Source: Roseicyclus sp.
GTDB lineage: Bacteria > Pseudomonadota > Alphaproteobacteria > Rhodobacterales > Rhodobacteraceae
DNA length: 64,000 bases
Assembly: GCA_018401055.1 (NCBI GenBank)
Contig: JAGYLB010000097.1
Location: forward strand, 1-64,000
Direction of reading: 5' to 3'
Shown here piece by piece: positions 49,142 through 59,522 of this stretch. Numbering within the stretch: position 1 is the first letter of the stretch; the number at the start of each line of letters is the position of its first letter. The notes beneath the pieces were generated by a model. The model saw only the letters and a program-made list of their open reading frames with translations. It had not been told where the DNA came from and searched no databases. A program made the position numbers and the translations under genes.

Positions 49142-50025
49142 ATGATCAACAAGCTCGAAATGTTCATCGCCGTCGCCAAGGAAGGCCATTTCGGCCGTGC
49201 CGCCGAAACCCTTGGCATCACGCAACCCACGCTGTCGACCGGCATCAAGCAGCTGGAGGAAATGCTGGGCGTGCAGCTGATCTTTCGCGGGTCGCGCTAC
49301 GGGGGCCTCACTCCCGAAGGCGCGCGCGCGCTGGTCTGGGCGCGGCGGCTGGTCAGCGACAGCCGCGCTTTCGCGAAGAGATGCGCGTCAGCCGCCACGG
49401 CCTGTCGGGCCATCTGCGGTTGGCCGTCATCCCCACCGCGCTGACATGGGCGGCGCGCCTGTCGGCGCGCTTTTCCGAGCGCCACCCCAAGGCGCGGTTT
49501 ACCATCCTGTCGCGAACCTCGGTCGAGGTCCTGAAGATGCTGGAGAATCTGGAGGTCGACGCGGGCCTCTCCTATCTCGACAACGAGCCTTTGGGGCGCG
49601 TGACGACCATGCCCATCTACACCGAGCGCTACATGCTTGTCTGCCACGAAAACAACCCGCTGGCCCTGCAGGCAGAGGTGACTTGGGCCGATCTGTCGGC
49701 TGAAAACCTTTGTCTTCTCACACCCGACATGCAGAACCGTCGCATCATCAACCAGTGCTTCATGGAGGCCGACGTGACCCCCGACGCGTTGGTCGAGGCC
49801 AATTCAACCGTGGTTCTGGCCGCCCATGTGGAACAGGGCGGCTGGGTCACGGTGCTGCCCTCCGACATGGCGCGGTTTTTGGCCACGGGCAAACGCATGG
49901 CCATCGTGCCGATCACGGGCGGGCATGTGGAACATGTCGTGGGCCTGGTCGCGCCTTACCGCGAGCCGCACACACCGGTGTTGGCCGCGCTTCTGGCCGA
50001 GGCGGCGGCGCTTTCGTCGGTTTGA
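49142..50025 (+). CDS. fdsR: LysR-family regulator, probably of formate dehydrogenase (frameshift near 49376)
   Basis: About 295 aa. HTH region MFIAVAKEGHFGRAAETLGI and TQPTLSTGIKQLEEMLGVQL, then the effector domain (LRLAVIPTALTWAARL, LPSDMARFLATG). It stands right before fdsG in the same direction, the usual place of the LysR regulator of soluble formate dehydrogenase operons; this is the basis for the name. One base is missing near CGCGCTTTCGCGAAG. Confidence 0.85.
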
Positions 50026-50070
50026 GAGGGGTGGCGCGTCGCTTGTGGCACCTGATGCGTCGCTGTTTGG

Positions 50071-50122
50071 TCATTCGAATTCCCTATCGAATGACGGATT
50101 AACGATATTGATTACCGAATGA
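50071..50122. promoter_or_regulatory. Repeated CGAATGA boxes upstream of fdsG, candidate LysR operator
   Basis: TCATTCGA-N8-TCGAATGA is a perfect 8-bp inverted repeat at 50071-50094. A third CGAATGA lies at 50116-50122. They are between the LysR gene and fdsG, 40-90 bp before the fdsG ATG, as expected for a LysR recognition and activation site. Confidence 0.5.
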
Positions 50123-50159
50123 AACTCGGCACTCTGGGCTCAGTCGACCGGAGCTTGCC

Positions 50160-50636
50160 ATGCCACCCACAGCCGCCCCGCACGGGACCCCCGAGGCCCC
50201 CGCTATCGCGCGTATCATCGCCGATCATCTTGGAATGGAGGGGCCGCTCCTGCCGATCTTGCATGCGGTGCGAGCGGAATTCGGCCATGTGCCGGCGACA
50301 GCCCATGCCGCCATTGCGGCAGCCCTGAACATCACCCGGGCGGAACTGCATGGCGTCATCAGCTTCTACCATGATTTCAAGGACAAGCCCGCAGGGCGTC
50401 ATGTCGTCAGGATCTGCCGCCCGAGGCCCGTCAGGCCGTCGGCGGCGCGGCCTTGTCGCAAGCCGTTCTGGACCGGCTTGGCCTCGACGCACACGGCACC
50501 ACACCCGACGGCCGCGTGACGGTGGAGGCCGTCTATTGCCTTGGCCTGTGCGCCTGCGGGCCCGCGGCGATGGTCGATGGCGCGCTCATGGGGCGGGCGA
50601 CGCCCCGAGGCGCTGCTGGCGGGGCTGGGCGCATGA
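50160..50636 (+). CDS. fdsG: Formate dehydrogenase gamma subunit (NuoE-like) (frameshifts near 50421 and 50603)
   Basis: About 158 aa when restored. Thioredoxin-like 2Fe-2S protein: [54 protein letters not shown] (second Cys pair). A missing G near CGCCCGAGGCC and an extra C in ACGCCCCGAGG are needed to reach the TGA that overlaps the fdsB ATG. At the first Cys pair the repaired text is CRAEAR, where a Cys is expected instead of the last Arg. Confidence 0.85.
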
Positions 50637-52119
50637 AGGTTTATGTGCCGCGCGACGCGGCCGCCCGCGCGCTGGGGTCCGATGGGGTTGCGGCCGCCTT
50701 TGCGGCAGCGGGGCATGACGTGATCCGCAATCGGCTCGCGCGGGATGATCTGGCTGGAGCCTTTGGTCGAGATCGGAGGGCTGCGCCGCGCCTATGGGGC
50801 GGTCACCCTTCGGATGTGCCCGGCATCTTGTCGGGCACGGTCGAAAGCCTTGGCCCGGTCGAGGATATCCTCTTCGCGCGCCAGACGCGCCTGACCTTTG
50901 CCCGCTGCGGGCTCATCGACCCGCTGGACCTGAAAGATTACGAGGCCCATGGCGGGCTTGCTGGTCTGCGCCGCGCGCTGGAGCTTGGTGCCGAGGGGAT
51001 CGTGGCCGAGGTCAAGGCGAGTGGGTTGCGCGGGCGCGGTGGGGCGGGCTTTCCCACCGGCGTGAAGTGGAGACGGTGGCGCGCGCGCAGGCGGACCGGA
51101 AATACATCGTGTGCAATGCGGACGAGGGGGACAGCGGCACCTTTGCCGACCGGATGCTGATGGAGGGCGACCCGCTGTCTCTTATCGAGGGCATGGTGAT
51201 CGCGGGGCTGGCCGTGGGGGCCGCCAAGGGCTTTGTCTACATCCGCTCGGAATATCCCGATGCCATCGCGGTGATGGGCCGCGCGGTAGAGATGGCGCGC
51301 AAGACCAACATCTTGGGCGCTGTTCTTGGAACATCGCATGAGTTCGACATCGAGATCCGCGTCGGCGCCGGCGCCTATGTCTGTGGGGAGGAGACTAGCC
51401 TTTTGAACTCGCTCGAGGGCAAGCGCGGCGTGGTGCGGGCCAAGCCGCCGCTGCCCGCGCTGGAAGGATTCATGGGGCGGCCCACGGTGGTCAACAACGT
51501 GCTGAGCCTTGGCACCATCCCGGTGATCTTGGCACAAGGCGCGGCGCAGTACTCGGGCTTCGGCCTTGGCCGGTCGCGCGGCACCATGCCGATCCAGATC
51601 GCGGGGAATGTGGCGCGGGGCGGGCTTTTCGAGACGGCTTTCGGGATGCCCTTGGGCGACTTGGTGACTGACATCGCGGGTGGCACCGCCACCGGCCGCC
51701 CGGTCAAGGCGGTGCAGGTCGGTGGGCCGCTGGGGGCCTGGTTTGCGCCTGCCAAGTTCGACACGCCCTTTGGCTACGAGGAGTTCGACGGGCAGGGCGG
51801 CTTGATCGGGCATGCGGGCATCGTGGTGGTCGATGACAGTGCTGACATGGCCCAATTGGCGCGGTTCGCCATGGAATTCTGCGCCATCGAGAGCTGCGGG
51901 AAATGCACGCCCTGCCGGATCGGGGCCGTGCGCGGCGTGGAGACGATCGACCGGATCTTGGCGGGCGACGGGGCGGCCGTGCCGCTGCTGGTCGATCTGT
52001 GCGAGACGATGAAACATGGCTCGCTTTGCGCGCTGGGGGGCTTCACGCCCTATCCGGTGATGAGCGCGCTGGAGCAGTTCCCCGAGGAATTCGGCGGGTT
52101 GCGGGAGGCGGCGGAGTGA
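50633..52119 (+). CDS. fdsB: Formate dehydrogenase beta subunit (NuoF-like, NADH/FMN) (three frameshifts)
   Basis: About 496 aa. NADH/FMN site [50 protein letters not shown], and the 4Fe-4S motif [16 protein letters not shown]. It passes electrons from FdsA to NAD. Breaks lie near 50730, 50805 and 51070 (one G missing in AAGTGGAGACG). The start [14 protein letters not shown] overlaps the fdsG stop. A thioredoxin-like N-terminal part precedes the NuoF core, as in known FdsB. Confidence 0.9.
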
Positions 52120-52150
52120 GAGGTTTCGCTGTCTGCGGCATCGACCCATG

Positions 52151-52190
52151 CGAGGGGCCAGCCCCTCGCGCTCCCCGGGATATTTTTGAA
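52151..52190 (+). promoter_or_regulatory. Hairpin plus Rhodobacterales-type intergenic motif between fdsB and fdsA
   Basis: CGAGGGGC-CA-GCCCCTCG is a perfect 8-bp hairpin (52151-52168), followed by CCCCGGGATATTTTTGAA. The second motif resembles a short sequence I recall between many genes in Rhodobacterales (GGGA-TATTTTTG type). In mid-operon it could attenuate or process the mRNA. Confidence 0.45.
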
Positions 52191-52216
52191 ACAGAGAAGC
52201 AGGGGCGCGTCGGGTC

Positions 52217-55130
52217 ATGAAGGATTTCATCATTCCCTGGGGGGACGACCGCGACATGGGCACACCTGCCAAGGAGGGTCCGCCTGTCAGCCTGATGATC
52301 GACGGGTTCGAGGTGACGGTGCCCGAAGGGACAAGCGTGATGCGGGCGGCTGCCATCGCCGGCATTGCGGTGCCGAAGCTCTGTGCGAGCGACAACCTGG
52401 AGGCTTTCGGGTCCTGCCGCCTGTGTGTGGTCGAGATTGAGGGGCGGCGGGGAACGCCCGCGTCTTGCACCACACCGGTGGCTGCGGGGATGGTGGTCCG
52501 GACGCAGTCGGAGCAGGTGAAGAAGATCCGCAAGGGGGTGATGGAGCTTTACATCTCGGACCATCCGCTCGATTGCCTGACCTGCAGCGCCAATGGCGAT
52601 TGCGAGTTGCAGGACATGGCGGGTGCCGTGGGCTTGCGCGACCAGCGCTATATCGCGCCTGCGGGGGGGATGCGGACCCATTTCGCGGCACGCGACACCA
52701 GCGGGCAGGTAAACCGCGAGTGGCTGCCAAAGGACGACAGCAACCCCTATTTCACCTATGATCCGGCCAAGTGCATCGTGTGCAATCGCTGCGTGCGCGC
52801 CTGCGAAGAGGTGCAGGGGACGTTTGCGCTGACGATTCAAGGGCGCGGGTTCGAGAGCCGCGTTTCGGCGGGCGGCGTGGGCGACGATTTCCTGGCCTCC
52901 GATTGCGTGAGCTGCGGGGCTTGCGTGCAGGCCTGCCCGACGGCGACCCTGCAGGAGAAGTCGGTGATCGAACTGGGCACGCCGACGCGGTCGGTGATCA
53001 CCACCTGCGCCTATTGCGGGGTGGGCTGCTCGTTCAAGGCGGAGCTGAACGGGGACGAGCTGGTGCGGATGGTGCCCTACAAGCATGGGTCGGCCAATCG
53101 CGGGCATTCCTGCGTCAAGGGGCGCTTTGCCTATGGCTATGCGACGCATGCCGACCGCATCCTCAAACCCATGATCCGCGAGCGGATCGAGGACCCTTGG
53201 CAGGAGGTCAGCTGGGAAGAGGCGCTGGGCTTTGCGAGCGCCAAGCTGCGGGGCATTCAGTCCAAGTATGGGCGCAAGTCGGTGGGGGTGATCACCTCGT
53301 CGCGCTGCACCAACGAGGAAACCTATCTGGTGCAGAAGCTGACGCGGGCGGTGTTTTTGAACAACAACACCGACACTTGCGCGCGCGTCTGCCATTCGCC
53401 GACGGGCTATGGCTTGGGCCAGACCTTCGGCACCAGCGCGGGGACGCAGAATTTTGACTCCGTTGCCGAGGCCGATGTGGTTGTGGTGATCGGGGCGAAC
53501 CCGACCGATGGGCACCCGGTCTTTGCTTCGCGGCTGAAAAAGCGCGCTGCGGGCAGGCGCGAAGCTGATCGTGATCGACCCGCGCCGGATTGATCTGGTC
53601 AAGACGGCGCATATCGAGGCCGCTCACCATCTGCCGCTCCGCCCCGGAACCAATGTCGCTGTCGTCACCGCTATGGCGCATGTGATCGTGACCGAGGGGC
53701 TGTTCGACGAAGACTTCATCCGCGCCCGCTGCGACTGGGACGAATTCGCCGAATACGCCGAGTTCGTGAGCGATCCGCGTCATTCGCCCGAGGCGACAGG
53801 GCTGCTGACCGGGGTTCCTGCTGCCGATCTGAGGGCGGCGGCGCGCCTCTATGCCACGGGCGGCAACGGGGCGATCTATTATGGGCTGGGGGTGACGGAG
53901 CATTCCCAAGGCTCCACCACCGTGATGGCGATTGCCAACCTCGCCATGCTGACCGGCAATATCGGGCGCGACGGCGTCGGCGTGAACCCGCTGCGCGGGC
54001 AAAACAACGTGCAAGGCTCGTGCGACATGGGGTCGTTCCCGCATGAATTGCCGGGGTATCGCCATGTGAAAAACGCGGATGTGCGCGCGATCTTTGAAGG
54101 CGTTTGGGGTGTGGAGATCGACCCGGAGCCGGGTTTGCGCATTCCCAACATGCTTGATGCCGCCGTGTCCGGCAGCTTCAAGGGGCTCTATTGTCAGGGC
54201 GAGGATATCTTGCAATCCGACCCCGACACGCGCCATGTCTCGGCGGGGCTGGCGGCGATGGAATGCGTGATCGTCCATGACCTGTTCCTGAACGAAACGG
54301 CAAATTACGCCCATGTCTTCCTGCCCGGCTCGACCTTTCTGGAAAAGGACGGGACCTTCACCAATGCCGAGCGTCGCATCAACCGCGTGCGCCGCGTGAT
54401 GGCGCCGCGCAATGGCTATGCGGATTGGGAAATCACCCAGATGCTCGCAAACGCGATGCTGGCGGCCGAGGGGCGGCCGCTCTGGCATTACACCCATCCC
54501 GCCCAGATCATGGAAGAAATCGCGGCGACGACGCCGGGCTTCGCCCATGTCGATTACGAGCTGCTGGAGGAAAAGGGGTCGGTGCAATGGCCCTGCAACG
54601 ACGCCGCGCCCGAGGGCACGCCGATCATGCATGTCGAGGGCTTCGTGCGCGGCAAGGGTCGGTTCATCGTCACCGAATATGTGGCGACGGAAGAAAAGAC
54701 CGGGCCGCGCTTTCCGCTCTTGCTGACCACGGGGCGCATCCTGAGCCAATACAACGTCGGGGCGCAGACGCGGCGGACGCAGAACACCGTCTGGCATGAC
54801 GAGGATGTGCTGGAAATCCACCCCCATGACGCCGAGGTGCGCGGCGTGAAGGAAAGCGATTGGGTCAAGCTGGCGTCGCGCTCGGGTGAGACGGCGCTGC
54901 GCGCGCATCTGACCGACAGGGTCAGCCCCGGCGTGGTCTACACGACCTTTCACCACCCCACGACGCAGGCAAATGTCATCACCACCGATTATTCCGACTG
55001 GGCCACGAATTGCCCGGAATACAAGGTGACGGCGGTGCAGGTGGGTCTGTCGAACGGGCCGACGGATTGGCAGCTTGAGTATGAGGCGCAGGCTGAGCAA
55101 TCGCGCCGCATCCTGCCGGCCGCTGAGTAA
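52217..55130 (+). CDS. fdsA: NAD-dependent formate dehydrogenase, molybdenum-containing alpha subunit (frameshift near 53556)
   Basis: About 970 aa. N-terminal 2Fe-2S (CASDNLEAFGSCRLC), His-Cys cluster (HPLDCLTCSANGDC), two 4Fe-4S (CIVCNRCVRACEE, CVSCGACVQACP), then the molybdopterin domain with CAYCGVGCSF. The Mo-ligand Cys is in DTCARVCHSPTGYGLG (Cys form, not selenocysteine), and a bis-MGD binding domain closes the protein. It oxidises formate to CO2. One extra base in AAAAGCGCGCTGCGGG splits it; repaired text RLRAGAKLIVIDPRRIDL. Its TAA is followed at once by the IS110 element. Confidence 0.95.
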
Positions 55131-55138
55131 TGCTGCAG

Positions 55139-56318
55139 TCAAGCCGCCTTTTGTGCAGGGCAGTACGGCTGTCTGGAGTTGAGCATTGCCCAAAGCACGG
55201 TGACGCGTCTTCGTGCGAGGGCGATTATGGCTTGTGTGTGGAGTTTTCCTTCTCGTCGCTTACGCTGGTAGTAGGCGAGCGAGACGGGATCGCGGGTCAT
55301 CACCGCGCAGAAGGCACTCTGGAACAGGGCGCGCTTGAGCGCCCTGTCTCCACCCGTGGCGCGGCGAAGCGTGCGGCTGCGTCCGGACTGGCGGAGAACC
55401 GGGGCGAGACCGCGGCTGCGGCCAGCGCGTCCGCCGAATGAAAGCGTTGGATCGTTCCGAGATGAGCCAGGAATTCTGCCGCAAGTACCACCCCCATCCC
55501 CGGCAGCGAACGGATGAGGGCGCCGTCAGGGTGGACGGCGAGCAACGCTTCGAGCTCCGGTCGATAGCCGCGATCCGGGTTTTTGCGGCGGAGGCTTCGG
55601 CCGCCAGCTCGCGGATCAGCTCGGCGGCGATCGCCTCGCCCGGCACGGCGATGGTCTGGGTCTTTGCGATCCCGACAACCTCGTCGGCGAGCGCCCGGGT
55701 ATCGCGCAGGTGCGGGGTGCGATCGAGGTGGGCTGCGATCCGCCGCGCACCGGCGGCGCGGATCTCGGAGGGTGTAACGTAGCGGGTCAAAAGCGCAATG
55801 GGGGCCTTCTTCGTGACGTCGAGCCTCCGTTCCAGTCCGGGATGTACCTGGGAAAGAAGTTGCCGCAACCGCGACAGGCGGCGAGTCTGGTCCACGACCA
55901 GATCGCCCCGGCGCGAAACCAGAAGGCGCAGCGCGACAGTCGTGGCGTCGTCGCGCAGGATCGGGCGCAACCCTGGACGCGTGCGCGCGAGGTCGGCGAT
56001 AGTGCGCGCATCGCGCGGATCGGACTTGCGCTCTCCCCCGGCATAGCCCTGTCCGGCGCGGTTGACCGCGATCCCGGGGACATGGACGAGCGCCAGACCC
56101 TCGCCCGCGAGCACCGCTTCGAGAAAGGTTGCGATGGAGCCCGTGACATCCAGGGCGACGATGACCTCATCGCCGAGCGCCTTGAGACCCTGGGCCAGTG
56201 CCACGAGGGCGGCCTGATCGTTCACGACCGCGCCATCATGGACGATGCGGGCCTGTTCATCGACGGCGATGACCCAATGGGTCTCCTTGGCCACGTCGAT
56301 GCCGACAAAAACGGGCAT
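55139..56318 (-). CDS. IS110-family transposase (frameshifts near 55562 and 55412)
   Basis: About 393 aa. N-terminal RuvC-like DEDD domain (MPVFVGIDVAKETHWVIAVD, VALDVTGSIATFLEAVL, KSDPRDARTIADLART). C-terminal Transposase_20 domain (IRSLPGMGVVLAAEFLAHLG, LKRALFQSAFCAVMTRDP with the expected serine). Two single G deletions break it; with both restored the protein runs to TGA at 55139. AGGAGG lies 8 nt before the ATG. The element may therefore be active. Confidence 0.88.
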
Positions 56319-56550
56319 GCTTCAATCCTCCTGTGCAACCCTCCATCTTCGCGCACTCCCGGTCTCGCCGTCATCGCCTTACACAGCCATCGAGGGCATC
56401 GAGCAATCAGCAGTCGAACCGAGTTGGCGACGTGGGCGGAACAGCGGCTGGAGCCTTTGAAGGCAGCCAGAGTGACACCCATACCCCGCCACCCGTGCTC
56501 TCTCAGTCTCACACAGTCCGAGAAAACACGCAGCAACAAGGTAAGGCCGA
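56319..56550 (-). ncRNA. Candidate bridge (seeker) RNA region of the IS110 element
   Basis: 231 bp upstream of the transposase with no credible gene. In characterised IS110-group elements (for example IS621) this side encodes a structured RNA with donor and target loops that guides recombination. Location and length fit, but I did not fold the sequence and have not identified guide loops. Inferred. Confidence 0.4.
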
Positions 56551-57362
56551 ATGAGGGCGAGCCGGTCCATATCCGCGCGAGCGCTTGGCCCCGAGGGGGC
56601 ACGCGCCATAGCCCGCTCGTTGCCCGAGGAGGTGCCGGTTGCCATCACCTGCAACGGCTCGACGCAGGCGGTTATGATGTGCACCCCGGCCGATCTGGAG
56701 GATTTTGCGACAGGCTTCGCCTTTACCGAAGGCTACGCGACGCCGTCCCAGATCGAAAGCATCGAGATCATCGAGGTCGACCACGGGATCGAAGCGCGGC
56801 TCTGGATCGCGGAGGAAGCGGTTGCCGCTCTGGGCGCAAGGCGGCGCGCGATGCTGGGGCCGGTTGGCTGCGGGCTTTGCGGGATCGAAAGTCTGGAACA
56901 GGCCCTGCGCGATTTGCGGCCTGTGACGGCCCAACTCTCGCTAACCGCTGATGACGCCGCAGGCGCTGGTGAGGCGCTGCGCGCGCATCAGCCTTTGCAT
57001 GATCTGACGCAGGCGGTGCATGCGGCTGGATTTTTCATCCCCGGTCAGGGTATCGTAATAGCACGGGAGGATGTCGGGCGGCACAATGCGCTCGACAAGC
57101 TCATCGGGGCGGCGCTGCGGGCAGAGATCGACCCTGCCTGTGGCGCCGTCGTGATCACCAGCCGTGTCTCGGTCGAGATGGTGCAAAAGACGGTGCTGGC
57201 GGGCAGCGCCATCTTGATCGCCGTTTCCGCCCCCACTGCGCAGGCGCTGCGCGTGGCCGAGGCTGCTGGGTTGACGGTCGCGGCCTTGGCGCGCGCGGAC
57301 GGATCGAGGTGTTCACCCACCCCCACAGGATCAAGGAGGGAGCCGTCGATGTCGTCGCCTGA
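56551..57362 (+). CDS. fdsC: Formate dehydrogenase accessory sulfurtransferase FdhD/FdsC (frameshift near 57299)
   Basis: About 270 aa. LPEEVPVAITCNGSTQAVMM and CTPADLEDFATGFAFTEG, the cysteine pair GCGLCGIES, AREDVGRHNALDKLIGAALR and ITSRVSVEMVQKTVLAGSAI. Transfers sulfur to the molybdenum cofactor of FdsA. One G is missing in GACGGATCG, which restores [20 protein letters not shown] and a TGA at 57360. The ATG at 56551 is at the IS boundary, so its promoter or RBS now comes from the IS end. Confidence 0.88.
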
Positions 57363-57555
57363 CAAGCTGATCCGCATGGCCAACCAGATCGCCGTCTTCT
57401 TTCACAGCCAGCCCGGCCCTGATCAGGCCGAGCGGGTGGCCGCCCATCTGAACGATTACTGGGGGCCCGAGATGCGGGCGGATCTCAAGGCCAAGGCCAA
57501 GACGCAAGAGGCCGAACTGGACGTGCTGGTGCGACAGGCGCTGCCGCTGATCTGA
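57349..57555 (+). CDS. fdsD: Formate dehydrogenase delta subunit
   Basis: 68 aa. [40 protein letters not shown] and end [11 protein letters not shown] match FdsD (DUF3406-like small subunit). Required for formate dehydrogenase activity, probably in assembly or stability. Starts 14 nt before the end of fdsC, with AAGGAGGG upstream. Last gene of the operon. Confidence 0.9.
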   Translation: MSSPDKLIRMANQIAVFFHSQPGPDQAERVAAHLNDYWGPEMRADLKAKAKTQEAELDVLVRQALPLI

Positions 57556-57622
57556 GACGCGGGCGGGTCTTGGGAAAGGGGTTGTGGGGCGGTGGCCTCC
57601 TCCGCTACCAAGGGCGCAGGCC

Positions 57623-57659
57623 GTTCCACTATGCGGCCCAAGGTTTCACTATATGGAAC
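57623..57659. promoter_or_regulatory. Two IclR-like half-palindromes before the dehydratase
   Basis: GTTTCACTATATGGAAC (57643-57659) is a 5-of-6 palindrome with 5-bp centre, and GTTCCACTAT (57623-57632) repeats the left half. IclR-type regulators of sugar-acid genes bind similar sites. It lies directly upstream of the ATG at 57665. No IclR gene is in the window. Confidence 0.4.
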
Positions 57660-57664
57660 ACGTC

Positions 57665-59437
57665 ATGTCCAACACCCGCGCGAACCGCCGATACCGCAGC
57701 CAGGAATGGTTCGACAATCCCAACAACCCCGGCATGACGGCCCTCTATCTGGAGCGCTACCAGAACCAGGCTTTCACCCAAGGCGAATTGCAGGCCGAAA
57801 AGCCGATCATCGGCATTGCGCAGACGGGCAGCGATCTGGTGCCGTGCAACAAGATCCATGTCTTCCTGATGGACCGGATCAAGGCTGGCATCCGCGACGC
57901 GGGCGGCATTCCGATGGAATTTCCGGTCCACCCGATTCAGGAAACCGGCAAACGGCCCACGGCGGCGCTGGACCGCAACCTGCAATACCTGAGCCTTGTC
58001 GAGGTGCTGCATGGCTACCCGATCGACGGGGTGGTGCTGACCACGGGCTGCGACAAGACCACGCCTGCGATGTTGATGGGGGCGGCCACGGTCGATCTGC
58101 CCGCCATCGCGCTGAACGGCGGGCCGATGCTGGATGGCTGGTGGCAGGGCAAGCGGGCGGGGTCGGGCACGATCATCTGGGAAAGCCGCCGCCTGATGGC
58201 CGAGGGCAAGATCGGCTACGAGGAATTCATGGCGCGCGCCTGCGCCTCCTCGCCGTCCTTGGGGCATTGCAACACGATGGGCACGGCCTCCACCATGAAC
58301 GCGTTGGCCGAGGCGCTGGGCATGACCCTGCCGGGTGCCGCCGCCATCCCTGCGCCTTTTCGCGAGCGGATGGAGATGGCCTATGCTGACCGGGCGCCGC
58401 ATCGTGGAGATGGTGGAGGCCGATCTGAAACCCTCCGACATCCTGACGCAGGCGGCCTTCCTGAACGCGATCAAGGTCAATACCGCCATCGGCGGATCGA
58501 CCAACGCGCCGCCCCATTTGGCCGCCATCGCGCGCCATGCGGGGGTGGACTTGGATGTGACGGATTGGCAGGAGCATGGGCTGGACCTGCCTTTGCTCGT
58601 CAACATGCAGCCAGCCGGTGAATATCTGGGCGAGAGCTTTTTCCGCGCAGGCGGTGTGCCTGCGGTGATGGGCGAGTTGCTGGAGGCGGGGCATCTGGAT
58701 GGCAGTGTGATGACGGCCAGCGGCAAGCCTTTGGCCGAGGCGCTGGGCGGGGCGCGCAGCGTGGACACCGATGTGATCCGCCCTGTCGAGCGTCCGATGC
58801 GCGAACGGGCGGGGTTCGCGGTGCTGTCGGGCAACCTGTTCGACAGCGCCTTGATGAAAACCAGCGTGATTTCCGCCGATTTCCGCGCGCGCTTCCTGAA
58901 AGATGGCGTCTTCGAAGGCCGCGCCGTGGTTTTCGAAGGCCCCGAGGATTACCACGACCGGATCAACGATCCCGCGCTCGAGCATCGACGAGACGACGAT
59001 GCTGTTCATCCGCAACGTGGGCTGTGTCGGCTATCCCGGCTCGGCCGAGGTGGTGAACATGCAGCCGCCCGATGCGTCTGGTGCGCGCGGGCATCCGTCA
59101 CCTGCCGACCGTGGGTGACGGGCGGCAATCGGGCACATCGGAAAGCCCTTCGATCCTGAACGCCTCGCCCGAGGCGGTGGTGGGCGGCGGCCTGGCGCTC
59201 CTGCAGACCGGCGACCGGGTGCGGTTGGACCTCAACGCCGGACGGCTGGACGCCTTGGTGCAGGAGGCCGAGTGGCAGGCCCGCCGCGACGCGTGGCAAC
59301 CGCCCCAGATCGTGCACCAGACGCCCTGGCAGGAGATCTACCGCACCCATGTCGGGCAATTGGCGCAAGGCGGCTGTCTGGAACTGGCGACGGCCTATCA
59401 GCGCATCGCCAAGGACCTGCCGCGCGACAATCACTAG
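57665..59437 (+). CDS. IlvD/Edd family dehydratase, D-xylonate/L-arabinonate type (three frameshifts)
   Basis: About 590 aa. [75 protein letters not shown] and [14 protein letters not shown]. The Cys in PCNK, GCDK and HCNT bind the iron-sulfur cluster. The C-terminus ends LPRDNH, like Caulobacter XylD. Extra bases near 58383 (TATGCTGACC), 58976 (GCGCTCGAGC) and 59065 (CCCGATGCG) break it; all are insertions. It converts a sugar acid to a 2-keto-3-deoxy acid. An IS630 element sits in its stop codon. Confidence 0.9.
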
Positions 59438-59448
59438 AGCATGTCGCG
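59437..59448. repeat. Left terminal inverted repeat of the IS630 element
   Basis: GAGCATGTCGCG next to the TA target copy; matches the right end on the opposite strand at 11 of 12 positions. Confidence 0.85.
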
Positions 59449-59522
59449 GTCATCGCGATTCAGGATTCCCTTGAGGCTTGATCCGTGATTCCCTGTCTGT
59501 GAGGCAGATATGGGGGTCAACG

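Larger units (their letters stand above)
55131..56550 (-). mobile_element. IS110-family insertion sequence at the fdsA/fdhD junction
   Basis: About 1.42 kb containing one transposase gene and 231 bp of upstream non-coding DNA, no terminal inverted repeats (normal for this family). AATG is present at both ends (55129-55132 and 56550-56553). Removing the element gives GAGTAATGAGGG, in which the fdsA stop TAA overlaps an fdhD ATG. Ends were set from this repeat; they may be off by a few bases. Confidence 0.7.

Noticed and set aside
56392..56407. Short matches to the fds target (GAGGGC and GAGCAAT versus GAGTAAT) inside the IS110 non-coding region
   Set aside because: Six- and seven-base matches are expected by chance in 231 bp, and both lie on the same strand, which does not fit the known bridge RNA guide arrangement.
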